Notes: generated by a model not told the origin, from the sequence alone. 64,000 nucleotides of DNA from UMGS1387 sp045540015 (GCA_045540015.1 JAZQGP010000047.1:1-64000), one strand, 5' to 3'. Counted from the first letter of the stretch, positions 17,378 through 25,119 are shown. Numbers and translations: made by a program.

Positions 17378-19039
17378 TTATTCACCCACCTTCACAATCA
17401 TGTCATCCATCGAGCCTCCGGGAGGAAGCATGGGAAGAACAAATTCGTCCTTGTCAATTGCGCAGTCGATAAGGAAAGGTCCGTCGCACGAAAAGGCTTT
17501 TGTGAGAGCTTCTTCGAGCTGTTCAGTTGTATCCGCAGTCATCGCATCCGCACCGAACGCCTTTGCAAGGTCTACAAAATTTGTCTTTCTTTCAAGAACA
17601 GTATTTGAATAGTGCTTTTCAAAGAACAGCGTCTGCCACTGGCGCACCATTCCGAGAACACCGTTATTGAGAAGGAGTATTACTATGGGATTTTTGTTTG
17701 TTACAGCCGTTGCAAGCTCATTGAGGCACATCCCAAAGCTTCCGTCGCCCGTTACAAGAACAGTTCGCTTTCCCGTTCCTATCTGAGCACCGATTGCCGC
17801 ACCAAGACCAAAGCCCATCGTGCCAAGACCGCCGCTTGAAACAAATCTCCTTGTATGTGCAAAGCTCGCAAACTGCGCCGTCCACATCTGATGCTGACCT
17901 ACGTCTGTTGCAACGGGAGTGTCGGCATCAAGATGGCGGTTAAGCATTTCGATAATGTTTTTCGGCGTCATGCCATCTCTCTTATCTGAAATTTCCTCTT
18001 CTTTTCTTCTGTACTTTTCAATTTCCTCAGCCCATTCGGGTCTTTCCTTCTTTTCAAGAAGTGAAATTATCTTTCTGAGGGTTCGCTCTACATCGCCGAA
18101 AAGTGCGTGTGTTGCCTTTACATTTTTGGAAAACTCCGCGCTGTCTACATCAATATGTATAATCTTTGCCGTCTGCGCAAACTTTGTTTTATTTCCGGTA
18201 ACTCTGTCGTTAAAGCGTACACCGAGGGAAATAATACAGTCGGCATTATGCATTGCCATAGAGGACGCATAGTGTCCGTGCATACCCTGCATTCCGAGAA
18301 ACCTAGGATGGTTTGTAGGAATTGCCGATATACCCATGAGAGAGCAGCCTATAGGTGCATCAATAAGCTCGGCAAGAGCTAAAATCTCGTCCTCGGCATG
18401 TGATGCAATTGCACCGCCTCCGAAATATATAAACGGTTTTCTCGATTCTTTTATGCACTCGACCGCTTCTTCAACGTCCTCGCACACAACCTTTTCATCA
18501 GCCTCGACGGGTGAGTGCGCCGTGTATTCGCACTTTGCAATCTGTATGTCCTTTGGCACATCTATAAGCACAGGACCGGGTCTTCCGCTCTTTGCAAGAC
18601 GGAAAGCCTCTCTAATCGTATCCGCAAGTATTTCAACGCTGTCAACTATGTAGTTGTGCTTTGTGATGGGAAGCGTAATACCCGTAATGTCAATTTCCTG
18701 GAAGCTGTCCGAGCCGAGCTGTGAGGTCGGAACGTTTCCGCATATTGCAACAAGTGGAATAGAATCAAGATATGCAGTTGCAATTCCTGTTACAAGGTTT
18801 GTAGCACCGGGACCCGAGGTTGACATTACAACACCAACTTTTCCCGTTGTTCTTGCATATCCGTCTGCCGCATGTGCAGCTCCTTGCTCGTGAGCTGTCA
18901 GAATGTGGTTGATTTCATCACGGTATTTGTAAAGTGAATCGTAAACGTTTATAATCTGACCACCCGGATAACCGAATACGGTTTCTACTCCCTGTTCAAT
19001 CAGTGTTCTTACGATTATGTCTGCTCCTGTAAGTATCAT
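17378..19039 (-). CDS. ilvB: Acetolactate synthase large (catalytic) subunit
   Basis: A 553-aa thiamine-diphosphate enzyme forming acetolactate or acetohydroxybutyrate. The catalytic glutamate is in TAHEQGAAHAADGYARTTG (~residue 48), the FAD/substrate region is in the middle domain, and the ThDP-binding GDGSFGMCLNELATA...NN motif is near residues 430-460. Full length. It is followed 2 bp later by ilvN and preceded by leuA, which fits a combined leucine/valine/isoleucine operon. Confidence 0.96.
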   Translation of the reverse strand: MILTGADIIVRTLIEQGVETVFGYPGGQIINVYDSLYKYRDEINHILTAHEQGAAHAADGYARTTGKVGVVMSTSGPGATNLVTGIATAYLDSIPLVAICGNVPTSQLGSDSFQEIDITGITLPITKHNYIVDSVEILADTIREAFRLAKSGRPGPVLIDVPKDIQIAKCEYTAHSPVEADEKVVCEDVEEAVECIKESRKPFIYFGGGAIASHAEDEILALAELIDAPIGCSLMGISAIPTNHPRFLGMQGMHGHYASSMAMHNADCIISLGVRFNDRVTGNKTKFAQTAKIIHIDVDSAEFSKNVKATHALFGDVERTLRKIISLLEKKERPEWAEEIEKYRRKEEEISDKRDGMTPKNIIEMLNRHLDADTPVATDVGQHQMWTAQFASFAHTRRFVSSGGLGTMGFGLGAAIGAQIGTGKRTVLVTGDGSFGMCLNELATAVTNKNPIVILLLNNGVLGMVRQWQTLFFEKHYSNTVLERKTNFVDLAKAFGADAMTADTTEQLEEALTKAFSCDGPFLIDCAIDKDEFVLPMLPPGGSMDDMIVKVGE

Positions 19040-19081
19040 TTTTTCAGTCCTTTGTTATATTTTCTGTAATCCGTAACGTAT

Positions 19082-20755
19082 TTATTTTTTGCCTGCCATA
19101 TTGCTGTATGCTGCAAGCAGCGCGCGAGAGCTTGCCTTGATAATGTCCGTATGCTCTCCTGCACCCCAGAATATTTTTCCGTTTTCATCCTCGATTCCTA
19201 TATACGCACACGCTTCGCTTTCAGAGCCGTAGTGACTCTGCATACCGTGTTCCTTATATACAGAAAGCTTATAGGCTTTTCCGGTGTGTTTAATAAGTGC
19301 ATTGCTGACAGCATCAAGCGAACCGTTTCCTTTTTCGATAACAACGGCTGTGCTTCCGTTTTCCTCAAAGGTAACCTCAGCCTCAACACCGCTTTGCATC
19401 TGTCTGAAGTGAACCTCCGTAATACGCAGAGGAGTATTATAGTCAAAGTAATTGTTTTTAAATACCGAAAGAACATCCGCCACCTTGAGTTCTCTGTGCT
19501 CGCGGTCGGAAAGGCTCTTGCAGATGCTTGTCAGATGCTCGCGCATCTTTGCAGGCAAATCAAAGCCGTATGTCTGCTCAAGCAGATATCCTATGCCGCC
19601 TTTTCCGCTTTGAGAGTTTACTCTTATCACGTCGGTATCGTATGTACGGTTTATATCCGTCGGATCAATGGGGATATAAGGCACCGCCCAGTTATGAAGC
19701 TTTTTTTCTTCTCTCCACTTCATCCCCTTTGCAATGGCATCCTGATGACTTCCCGAGAAAGCCGCAAACACAAGCGCTCCCGCATAGGGTGACCGCGCAT
19801 GCACGTGCATTCCCGTACACCTCTCGTATGCATCAACAATCGAAGGCATATCGGAAAAGTCAAGCTCCGGGTCAACGCCGTGGGAATAAAGATTCATTGC
19901 AAGGTTTATGATATCAACGTTGCCCGTTCTCTCTCCGTTTCCGAAAAGTGTTCCTTCAACACGGTCGGCACCGGCAAGAAGCGCAAGCTCTGCATCTGCA
20001 ACACCCGTACCTCTGTCGTTGTGAGGATGAACGCTGATTGTAACATACCTGCGGTACTTCAGATTTCTGTGCATGAACTCAATCTGCGATGCATAAACAT
20101 GCGGAAGACTCATTTCAACCGTTGCCGGAAGATTTATGATGACGTTGTTATTGTCATTCGGCTCAAGAACATCAAGAACAGCATTGCAGACTTCAAGAGA
20201 ATACTCGGGTTCTGCTCCCGTAAAGCTCTCGGGAGTATATTCAAATCTGAAGTTGCCTTCATACTCATTCGCAAGCTGTTTTATGAGCCTTGCGCCGTCA
20301 ACAGCTATCTTCTTGATTTCTTCCTTTGATTTTCTGAACACCTGCTCACGCTGTACAACGCTTACCGGATTGTAGAAATGGATTATCGCATTTGCAGCGC
20401 CTTTACACGCATCAAAGGTTTTTCTGATAATATGCTCACGGCACTGGGTAAGAACCTGAATGGTTACACCCTTCGGTATCATATTGTTGTCAATAAGTGT
20501 TCTGAGAAACTCGTATTCGGTTTCACTTGACGCCGGAAAGCCAACCTCAATTTCCTTAAAGCCCACTTTCAGAAGAAGCTTGTAAAACTCAATCTTTTGT
20601 CCAAGACTCATAGGAATAACAAGACTTTGGTTTCCGTCCCTCAGATCAACACTGCACCAATCGGGCGCTTTTTCTATACGGTCTTTTTTCACCCAGTCGC
20701 AGTATGTGTTTTCAGGCAGATAATATCCTGCACCGTATTTTGTTATATCCATCAT
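19082..20755 (-). CDS. leuA: 2-isopropylmalate synthase, long (type 2) form
   Basis: A 557-aa enzyme that condenses acetyl-CoA with 2-ketoisovalerate, the first step of leucine synthesis. The catalytic (beta/alpha)8 domain has CSVDLRDGNQSL near residue 34 and ISVHPHNDRGTGVADAE near 242 (metal histidines), and a C-terminal leucine-sensing domain follows from ~430. The opening with an extra ~30-residue lead (YLPENTYCDWVKKDRIEKAP) marks the yeast-like long form. The start at one of two adjacent ATG codons is undecided. Confidence 0.94.
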   Translation of the reverse strand: MMDITKYGAGYYLPENTYCDWVKKDRIEKAPDWCSVDLRDGNQSLVIPMSLGQKIEFYKLLLKVGFKEIEVGFPASSETEYEFLRTLIDNNMIPKGVTIQVLTQCREHIIRKTFDACKGAANAIIHFYNPVSVVQREQVFRKSKEEIKKIAVDGARLIKQLANEYEGNFRFEYTPESFTGAEPEYSLEVCNAVLDVLEPNDNNNVIINLPATVEMSLPHVYASQIEFMHRNLKYRRYVTISVHPHNDRGTGVADAELALLAGADRVEGTLFGNGERTGNVDIINLAMNLYSHGVDPELDFSDMPSIVDAYERCTGMHVHARSPYAGALVFAAFSGSHQDAIAKGMKWREEKKLHNWAVPYIPIDPTDINRTYDTDVIRVNSQSGKGGIGYLLEQTYGFDLPAKMREHLTSICKSLSDREHRELKVADVLSVFKNNYFDYNTPLRITEVHFRQMQSGVEAEVTFEENGSTAVVIEKGNGSLDAVSNALIKHTGKAYKLSVYKEHGMQSHYGSESEACAYIGIEDENGKIFWGAGEHTDIIKASSRALLAAYSNMAGKK

Positions 20756-20770
20756 CGTTCTGCACTCTTG

Positions 20771-21145
20771 TTAAAGCTCTGCAACAGTATCAATTTCCAC
20801 AAGTACGTTTTTGGGAAGCTCTCTGACAGCAACGCAGGAACGTGCGGGCTTTGATACAAAATACTTTTCATATACCGCGTTAAATGCCGCAAAATCCTCC
20901 ATATTGCGCAAAAAGCATGTGGTCTTTATTACGTTTTCAATACTGCTTCCGCTTGCCGTAAGAAGCTCTGCAATGTTTTTGCACACCTGCTCGGTCTGCG
21001 CCTCTATTGTGTCCGCTTCAACATTTCCCGAAACGGGATTTATTGCAATCTGACCGGAGGTAAAAACAAAATCTCCGGAACATACTGCCTGTGAATACGG
21101 TCCTATCGCCTTTGGCGCTTTTTCCGTAATTATAATTCTACTCAT
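20771..21145 (-). CDS. ridA: RidA-family enamine/imine deaminase
   Basis: A 124-aa RidA (YjgF) protein that hydrolyses the reactive 2-aminoacrylate and 2-aminocrotonate released by threonine dehydratase, protecting PLP enzymes. The IGPYSQAV start region, GNVEADTIEAQTEQV and the signature RSCVAVRELPKNVLVEID near the C-terminus (with the key Arg) identify it. It lies 14 bp after ilvA, directly in line with that role. Confidence 0.94.
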   Translation of the reverse strand: MSRIIITEKAPKAIGPYSQAVCSGDFVFTSGQIAINPVSGNVEADTIEAQTEQVCKNIAELLTASGSSIENVIKTTCFLRNMEDFAAFNAVYEKYFVSKPARSCVAVRELPKNVLVEIDTVAEL

Positions 21146-21159
21146 TGCGTGTTCTCTCC

Positions 21160-22356
21160 TTACTTTACAATCTTAAAGCCCTCATTTACAAGTGCTTTTG
21201 ATATTTCCTGAACATGCTCATAGTTTCTGGTTTCCATTGTAACTCTTAGATAACATCCGTTGACATTTTCTATGTCGCTGTTTCTCTCGTGGTGAACACC
21301 CGTTACGTTTCCGCCGCAATCTGCAATGATGCGCGAAACATCTTTGAGCTGTCCGGGCTTGTCAACAAGCTCTATGAGAAGACTGGTTTCACGACCCGAC
21401 TTCATAAGTCCGCGCTCTATTACTCTTGAAAGTATAGAAACATCAATATTTCCGCCTGAAACAAGGCTTACGACTTTTTTACCTGCAATCGGAAATTTTC
21501 CGAACATTGCCGCAGCAACAGATACGGCACCTGCACCCTCTGCAATCATTTTCTGCTTTTCTATAAGTGCAAGTATTGCCGAGGATATCTCATCATCCGT
21601 CACAAGCGCAATGTCATCAACATATTTACTCACAAGCTCAAAAGTATGGTCTCCCGGTCTCTTTACCGCAATGCCGTCGGCAATTGTAGAAACAGAGTCA
21701 AGACTTTCAATCTTACCGTCTTTAACCGCATTGTACATACTCGGTGCGCCGGCTGCCTGAACACCGTAAACCTTTATAGACGGCTTAAGTGACTTTATTG
21801 CATATGCAATACCGGAAATCAAACCGCCGCCGCCAATGGGAACTATTACAGCATCCGCATCGGCAAACTCATTTACTATTTCAAGACCTACCGTTCCCTG
21901 TCCTGCAATAACATCCTCATCGTCAAACGGATGAACAAAGGTGTATCCCATTTCATCACGTAGCTGCAACGCCTTTGTATACGCGTCATCATAGCAGCCG
22001 TTCACAAGGCAAACTTCTGCGCCGTAACCCTTTGTTGCCTCGACTTTGGAAATGGGGGCTGTATCGGGAAGACATATCAGCGAGGATATTCCGCACTTCG
22101 ACGCAGCAAGCGCAACACCTTGTGCATGATTTCCTGCGGAGCACGCAATAACACCCTTCGCTTTTTCTTCTTCAGAAAGCATCGCAATTTTATATCCTGA
22201 TCCTCGTAGTTTAAAAGAACCGGTATACTGCAAGTTTTCAGGTTTCAGGTACAGGTCGCATTCATCTGTAATTCCGGTTGTACTGACAATCGAAGTATTA
22301 CGCACTATGTTTTTAAGCACTACAGATGCCTGAAATACTTTATCAAGTGTAATCAT
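21160..22356 (-). CDS. ilvA: Threonine ammonia-lyase with C-terminal ACT domain
   Basis: A 398-aa PLP enzyme converting threonine to 2-ketobutyrate for isoleucine. The PLP lysine is in TGSFKLRGSGYKIAML (~residue 54), the glycine loop is IGGGGLISG (~182), and a C-terminal ACT domain (~328-398, TSLLIELVDKPGQLKDVSRI) suits isoleucine control. I place the start at the ATG ending at 22356, where GGGAG lies 8 bases upstream; the upstream TTG five codons earlier lacks a site. First gene of the long operon. A catabolic TdcB role is possible, but the context argues for biosynthesis. Confidence 0.92.
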   Translation of the reverse strand: MITLDKVFQASVVLKNIVRNTSIVSTTGITDECDLYLKPENLQYTGSFKLRGSGYKIAMLSEEEKAKGVIACSAGNHAQGVALAASKCGISSLICLPDTAPISKVEATKGYGAEVCLVNGCYDDAYTKALQLRDEMGYTFVHPFDDEDVIAGQGTVGLEIVNEFADADAVIVPIGGGGLISGIAYAIKSLKPSIKVYGVQAAGAPSMYNAVKDGKIESLDSVSTIADGIAVKRPGDHTFELVSKYVDDIALVTDDEISSAILALIEKQKMIAEGAGAVSVAAAMFGKFPIAGKKVVSLVSGGNIDVSILSRVIERGLMKSGRETSLLIELVDKPGQLKDVSRIIADCGGNVTGVHHERNSDIENVNGCYLRVTMETRNYEHVQEISKALVNEGFKIVK

Positions 22357-22513
22357 TTTTTCATCTCCCAATACATTTAGAACGATTATTATATAACAAA
22401 GATTTTACCATATAATATATAAAAATTGTACAAAGATTGAATTGTGAGTATAATTTTTTCAAAAAACAGCTCTTTTACAGTCCATGCTTCATATATATGT
22501 GAAAATCGTAAAA

Positions 22514-22595
22514 TTAAAAAAGACTGCCGAGAAAAAGCTCAGCAGTCAATTTATACAAAAAACAGCGATGCACACTCCGTACAAACAACACTAAC
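22514..22595 (-). ncRNA. Short terminated leader (attenuator) or small RNA upstream of ilvA
   Basis: A strong promoter (22602-22631) and a strong intrinsic terminator bracket ~80 nt on the minus strand. The terminator is GACTGC-TGAG with CTC-GGCAGTC, stem arms 22522-22530 and 22539-22547, followed by TTTTTT at 22516-22521. The run from a GTG at 22591 reads in frame through several Val/Leu codons into the terminator, but no ribosome site precedes it. No T-box motif is visible. It most likely attenuates the ilv operon, whose first start codon is ~160 nt further on; an independent sRNA is the alternative. Confidence 0.55.
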
Positions 22596-22601
22596 AAATT
22601 T

Positions 22602-22631
22602 ATTATATCACATGCTTATGCATTATGTCAA
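22602..22631 (-). promoter_or_regulatory. Sigma-A promoter upstream of the ilv operon
   Basis: On the minus strand, TTGACA (22626-22631), an 18-bp spacer and TATAAT (22602-22607). The spacer contains the palindrome ATGCATAAGCAT. Predicted start near 22595. Confidence 0.78.
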
Positions 22632-22705
22632 CTCTTTATTGTATCTTATCACCAATTTCCGCGTAATATACAAAAAAATCTTGTAAAGTTTGCACATTTT
22701 GCCAC

Positions 22706-22734
22706 TTGATTTTATGGTTTAAATGTGTTACACT
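22706..22734 (+). promoter_or_regulatory. Promoter of the ~440-nt ncRNA
   Basis: TTGATT (22706-22711), a 17-bp spacer and TACACT (22729-22734). The predicted transcription start is near 22740. Confidence 0.65.
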
Positions 22735-22739
22735 ATAGG

Positions 22740-23182
22740 CGAAGAAAGGAAGGTACAGTCCAATGAACAAGTAAGACTAAAACTCAAACATGAAGGAAAG
22801 AACAAAAAAGAGCATCGGAACCTGACAAAGTAATAACACGGCGGTGTAACGCATGACATAGATTTTGAACAAGGTTTGGAATTCAGGAAGATAAAAAGAT
22901 GTTCAGGTTCAAAAAGAAACAAGCCTTCAGAGTTTGAGCAGGACTTTCACCTCGGTCAAGGAAAAATTGCAGGATAAAACACAAAACAAAAAATTCTGAA
23001 GAAAGAAGAAAGAAGAAAGAAACTGGTAAAAGAAGAATTCGGGTGTTTTAAGAATTGCAATGACCAAGGCTCAGGGAGATTAAGAAAGCGAGGTATAAAA
23101 ATGACGTTAGACTTTAAGAGTGAACAGAAGTGACCCTTGGTTGTGTGTAAAGAAACATGATCAGGGGTCACTTCTATTTTAT
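22740..23182 (+). ncRNA. Large structured noncoding RNA, family not recognised
   Basis: About 440 nt, very A/G-rich, with no credible protein gene, bounded by a promoter and two terminators. It has two long nested helices. Domain 1: CTCAAAC/GTTTGAG (22783-22789 with 22932-22938), TGAAGG/CCTTCA (22791-22796 with 22924-22929), then GAACCTGA/TCAGGTTC (22818-22825 with 22903-22910), enclosing an ACAC-GGCG-GTGT hairpin (22836-22847). Domain 2: GGTCA/TGACC (22954-22958 with 23061-23065), TTGCA/TGCAA (22967-22971 with 23056-23060), AAAACAC/GTGTTTT (22976-22982 with 23043-23049), AATTC/GAATT, capped by a GAAGAAA-type purine loop. It lacks RNase P, SRP and tmRNA signatures. Large ornate classes such as ROOL or OLE are possible relatives that I cannot confirm. 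Confidence 0.72.
23126..23180 (+). terminator. First terminator of the ncRNA
   Basis: An 11-bp perfect stem AGAAGTGACCC/GGGTCACTTCT (23126-23136 with 23165-23175), a 28-nt loop and a T-rich tail. Confidence 0.82.
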
Positions 23183-23192
23183 TTGTGTTTTG

Positions 23193-23225
23193 CCGCACGG
23201 GTGCCGTGGCGGTTTTTCTTTTTTT
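23193..23225 (+). terminator. Second, back-up terminator
   Basis: CCGCACGG (23193-23200) pairs with CCGTGGCGG (23204-23212) with one bulged base. TTTTTCTTTTTTT follows. Confidence 0.8.
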
Positions 23226-23249
23226 CAAGCACAAATTACGGCAAAGCAC

Positions 23250-23278
23250 TTGAAAAGTCTTCGCTTTTATGGTAAATT
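23250..23278 (+). promoter_or_regulatory. Promoter of the esterase gene
   Basis: TTGAAA (23250-23255), a 17-bp spacer and TAAATT (23273-23278), upstream of AAGGAAGG and the ATG at 23312. Confidence 0.5.
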
Positions 23279-23311
23279 ATAAGAAACAAGCTGAAAAGGA
23301 AGGTTTTGTTT

Positions 23312-24154
23312 ATGATATACCTTGAAAAGAAAATTGAAATTGATTATACAAAGTTATCTGCTCCCGACACAGGACATGTTCCGGTAATGAAAGTGTTTGT
23401 TCCGAATACCGAAAGCGAAATTTCGCACCTTACAGAGGGCAGACCAACCGTTCTCATTCTTCCGGGCGGCGGTTATCAGATGACTTCGGAAACAGAAGCA
23501 GAGCCAATCGCAATGAAGTATCTTGCAAGAGGCATAAACGCATGTATTCTTTATTACAGTGTAGCACCTGCCGTCTATCCCGCAGCTCTCATTCAGGCTC
23601 TCACTGCTTTAAAATATATCCGCGAAAACGCAAAAGAATGGCACTCCAACCCCGACAAAATATACGTTTGCGGCTTCTCGGCAGGCGGTCACCTTGCGGC
23701 AAGTGTAGGAACTCTCTGGAACGGTGAAGCTGCAAAGAGCTATTTCGGCGATGTGTCCTGTCTCAGACCGAGCGGTCTTGTGCTCTCATATCCCGTTATA
23801 GTAAACGACAAAAATTTTCATGGAGGCTCATTCCAAAATCTTCTCGGCAACAAAGCGGACGATGCACAGATGCGTGAGCTTACCTGTCTTGACAAGCAGG
23901 TTTCCGATGATACGCCTCCTGCATTTATCTGGAGCACTTTTGAGGATAAGAGTGTTCCCTGCGAAAATTCACTCAGATTCGCCTCTGCTCTCAGAGCACA
24001 CAATATTCCCTTTGAGCTTCACATTTACGAAAAAGGCTGTCACGGACTTGCTTCCTGCGACTATACCTCAAAGCCGTTCAAGGAAATCCGACAGAAGGAC
24101 TGGCTTTATCACTCTGCGGAATGGATGCTGGATACAAGATATAAGGCTGAATAA
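23312..24154 (+). CDS. Alpha/beta-hydrolase esterase (acetyl/xylan esterase-like)
   Basis: A 280-aa cytosolic alpha/beta-hydrolase. It has the oxyanion segment LILPGGGYQMTS (~50-61), the nucleophile Ser in VCGFSAGGHLA (~131-141), an acid in the late-strand region FEDKSVPCENS and the catalytic His in KGCHGLASC (~250). It resembles Axe-type and lipase/esterase family proteins that remove acetyl groups from xylo-oligosaccharides; the exact substrate is inference. The start is the ATG at 23312 with AAGGAAGG 8 bases upstream (a TTG two codons earlier is weaker). Own promoter and terminator. No signal peptide, so it would act on imported oligosaccharides. Confidence 0.82.
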   Translation: MIYLEKKIEIDYTKLSAPDTGHVPVMKVFVPNTESEISHLTEGRPTVLILPGGGYQMTSETEAEPIAMKYLARGINACILYYSVAPAVYPAALIQALTALKYIRENAKEWHSNPDKIYVCGFSAGGHLAASVGTLWNGEAAKSYFGDVSCLRPSGLVLSYPVIVNDKNFHGGSFQNLLGNKADDAQMRELTCLDKQVSDDTPPAFIWSTFEDKSVPCENSLRFASALRAHNIPFELHIYEKGCHGLASCDYTSKPFKEIRQKDWLYHSAEWMLDTRYKAE

Positions 24155-24165
24155 TTTATCAACAC

Positions 24166-24195
24166 GAGGAAATCCGAAAGGGTTTCTTCTTTTTT
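24166..24195 (+). terminator. Terminator of the esterase gene
   Basis: A 10-bp stem with G-U pairs (24166-24175 with 24180-24189), a GAAA tetraloop and a run of six T (24190-24195). Confidence 0.75.
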
Positions 24196-24226
24196 GTATA
24201 AAAACACGATGTTACATTACTGTAAC

Positions 24227-24255
24227 TTGACATTACACTTTAGCGGTGGTAGAAT
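24227..24255 (+). promoter_or_regulatory. Sigma-A promoter of ssrA
   Basis: TTGACA (24227-24232), a 17-bp spacer and TAGAAT (24250-24255). Transcription would start near 24262, giving a ~65-nt 5' extension removed by RNase P. Confidence 0.75.
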
Positions 24256-24327
24256 ATATATGAAAAAATGAATACCTTTTGCCGTTTTCGGCGTATAATG
24301 GTATGTGGACGTATTGTCCCGATATAT

Positions 24328-24684
24328 GGGGGCGTAAAGGTTTCGACGGGGATCTTGAAGTACGTTAAGCGAGCAAGAGAATTGCGCTGACTCTTTCAAA
24401 ACTTGTGCAATTAAAATTAAACGCTAACAATAATAAATTAGCTTACGCTGCCTAAGTGCGGCGTCATCGCCTCTGAGAGTACTGCGGCTCAGAACGCGGT
24501 GTCAATTTAGCAGTGAACGTGAACGGGCATAAGCTTTGCCGCCCGTCATGACCTCATGAAGCTACCGATGTGCGCCGTTTGGCTTTTGATGGCTCGCAAA
24601 GGGAATTCTAACAAAAGCCTACGCTCGTAGAAAGATGTGTGAATGGGTTTTCGGACAGGGGTTCGATTCCCCTCGCCTCCACCA
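24328..24684 (+). ncRNA. ssrA: tmRNA (transfer-messenger RNA)
   Basis: A 357-nt tmRNA that rescues stalled ribosomes and tags nascent proteins for degradation. The 5' end GGGGGCG pairs with CGCCTCC before the encoded ACCA end. The TAAAGGTTTCGACGGGG and GGGGTTCGATTCCCC segments form the tRNA-like domain. The tag reading frame 24423-24455 encodes ANNNKLAYAA and a stop codon; the AYAA ending is a typical protease-recognition tail. The mature 3' end coincides with one copy of a 13-bp direct repeat, consistent with use of ssrA as an integration site. Confidence 0.97.
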
Positions 24685-24686
24685 AA
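24674..24686 (+). repeat. Putative attachment-site core within the ssrA 3' end (attL-like)
   Basis: CGCCTCCACCAAA at the tmRNA 3' end recurs exactly at 31826-31838. tmRNA 3' ends are known integration sites for tyrosine-recombinase islands. Confidence 0.5.
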
Positions 24687-24762
24687 CAGGTATAAAGTGA
24701 ACACCTACTACTTGAAAAATGCCTTTGTAGTAACGGTTTGGCTTTAATACCAACACAAAAAT

Positions 24763-24796
24763 AACGGTTAGGGTTTGATCCTTGACCGTTGTTTTT
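24763..24796 (+). terminator. Weak terminator-like hairpin downstream of ssrA
   Basis: AACGGT (24763-24768) pairs with ACCGTT (24785-24790), with a partly paired AGG/CCT interior, followed by GTTTTT. It is less regular than the hairpin that follows the second att-like copy at 31842. Confidence 0.5.
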
Positions 24797-24843
24797 AGTT
24801 ATAGGATAAATTGGTAAAACGGCAGTAAATATCAGCAACTCTA

Positions 24844-24871
24844 TTGACTATTGATAAAAATATGGTATAAT
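24844..24871 (+). promoter_or_regulatory. Promoter of the structured leader RNA
   Basis: TTGACT (24844-24849), a 16-bp spacer and a perfect TATAAT (24866-24871). Predicted start near 24878. Confidence 0.7.
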
Positions 24872-24877
24872 ATCTAT

Positions 24878-25091
24878 TGTCAAACTAACTTAATATGTGT
24901 GAAAGACGGGTGTACTATCTTTATTTATAGGGATAGTTATACTCTTTTTAAGCATAATATCATTATTGAATTTGATAAAATGCAAATTCCATTTATGATG
25001 ATATTATGGTTACACCCATTTCACGTAAAGTTAGTTTGGCGACTATCGGAGTTTGCGTTTTTGTGCGGTTGCTTCGGTAGCCGCACTTTTT
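24878..25091 (+). ncRNA. Highly structured leader RNA ending in a terminator (riboswitch-like candidate)
   Basis: A ~214-nt RNA with nested perfect helices. P1 CAAACTAACTT/AAGTTAGTTTG (24881-24891 with 25028-25038). P2 GTGAAA/TTTCAC (24899-24904 with 25019-25024). P3 GGGTGTA/TACACCC (24908-24914 with 25011-25017). Inside P3 there are two branches: an ACTATC/GATAGT hairpin (24914-24919 with 24932-24937), and P4 CATAATATCAT/ATGATATTATG (24953-24963 with 24998-25008) capped by P5 GAATTTG/CAAATTC (24968-24974 with 24983-24989). A strong terminator follows, then a lipoprotein gene with no promoter of its own in the 28-bp gap. It matches no riboswitch class that I know by motif. A MITE-like inverted repeat is the main alternative. 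Confidence 0.68.
25063..25091 (+). terminator. Intrinsic terminator between the leader RNA and the lipoprotein gene
   Basis: GTGCGGTTGC (25063-25072), a TTCG tetraloop and GTAGCCGCAC (25077-25086) pair fully with G-U wobbles. TTTTTATT follows. It sits 29-34 bp before the lipoprotein start, the position of a conditional terminator. Confidence 0.8.
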
Positions 25092-25119
25092 ATTATATTC
25101 ATTTCAGGAGGGAAAGAAA

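Noticed and set aside
22372..22640. T-box or other amino-acid riboswitch upstream of ilvA
   Set aside because: No T-box sequence or specifier-loop layout is visible; only a simple promoter and terminator.
22997..23025. GAAGAAA tandem purine repeat considered as a CRISPR or microsatellite
   Set aside because: Only a few short units, no spacers; it forms the loop of a helix in the ncRNA.
24881..25038. Retron-type ncRNA or MITE
   Set aside because: No reverse transcriptase gene nearby and no clear target-site duplication; promoter and terminator fit a leader better, though a MITE is not fully excluded.
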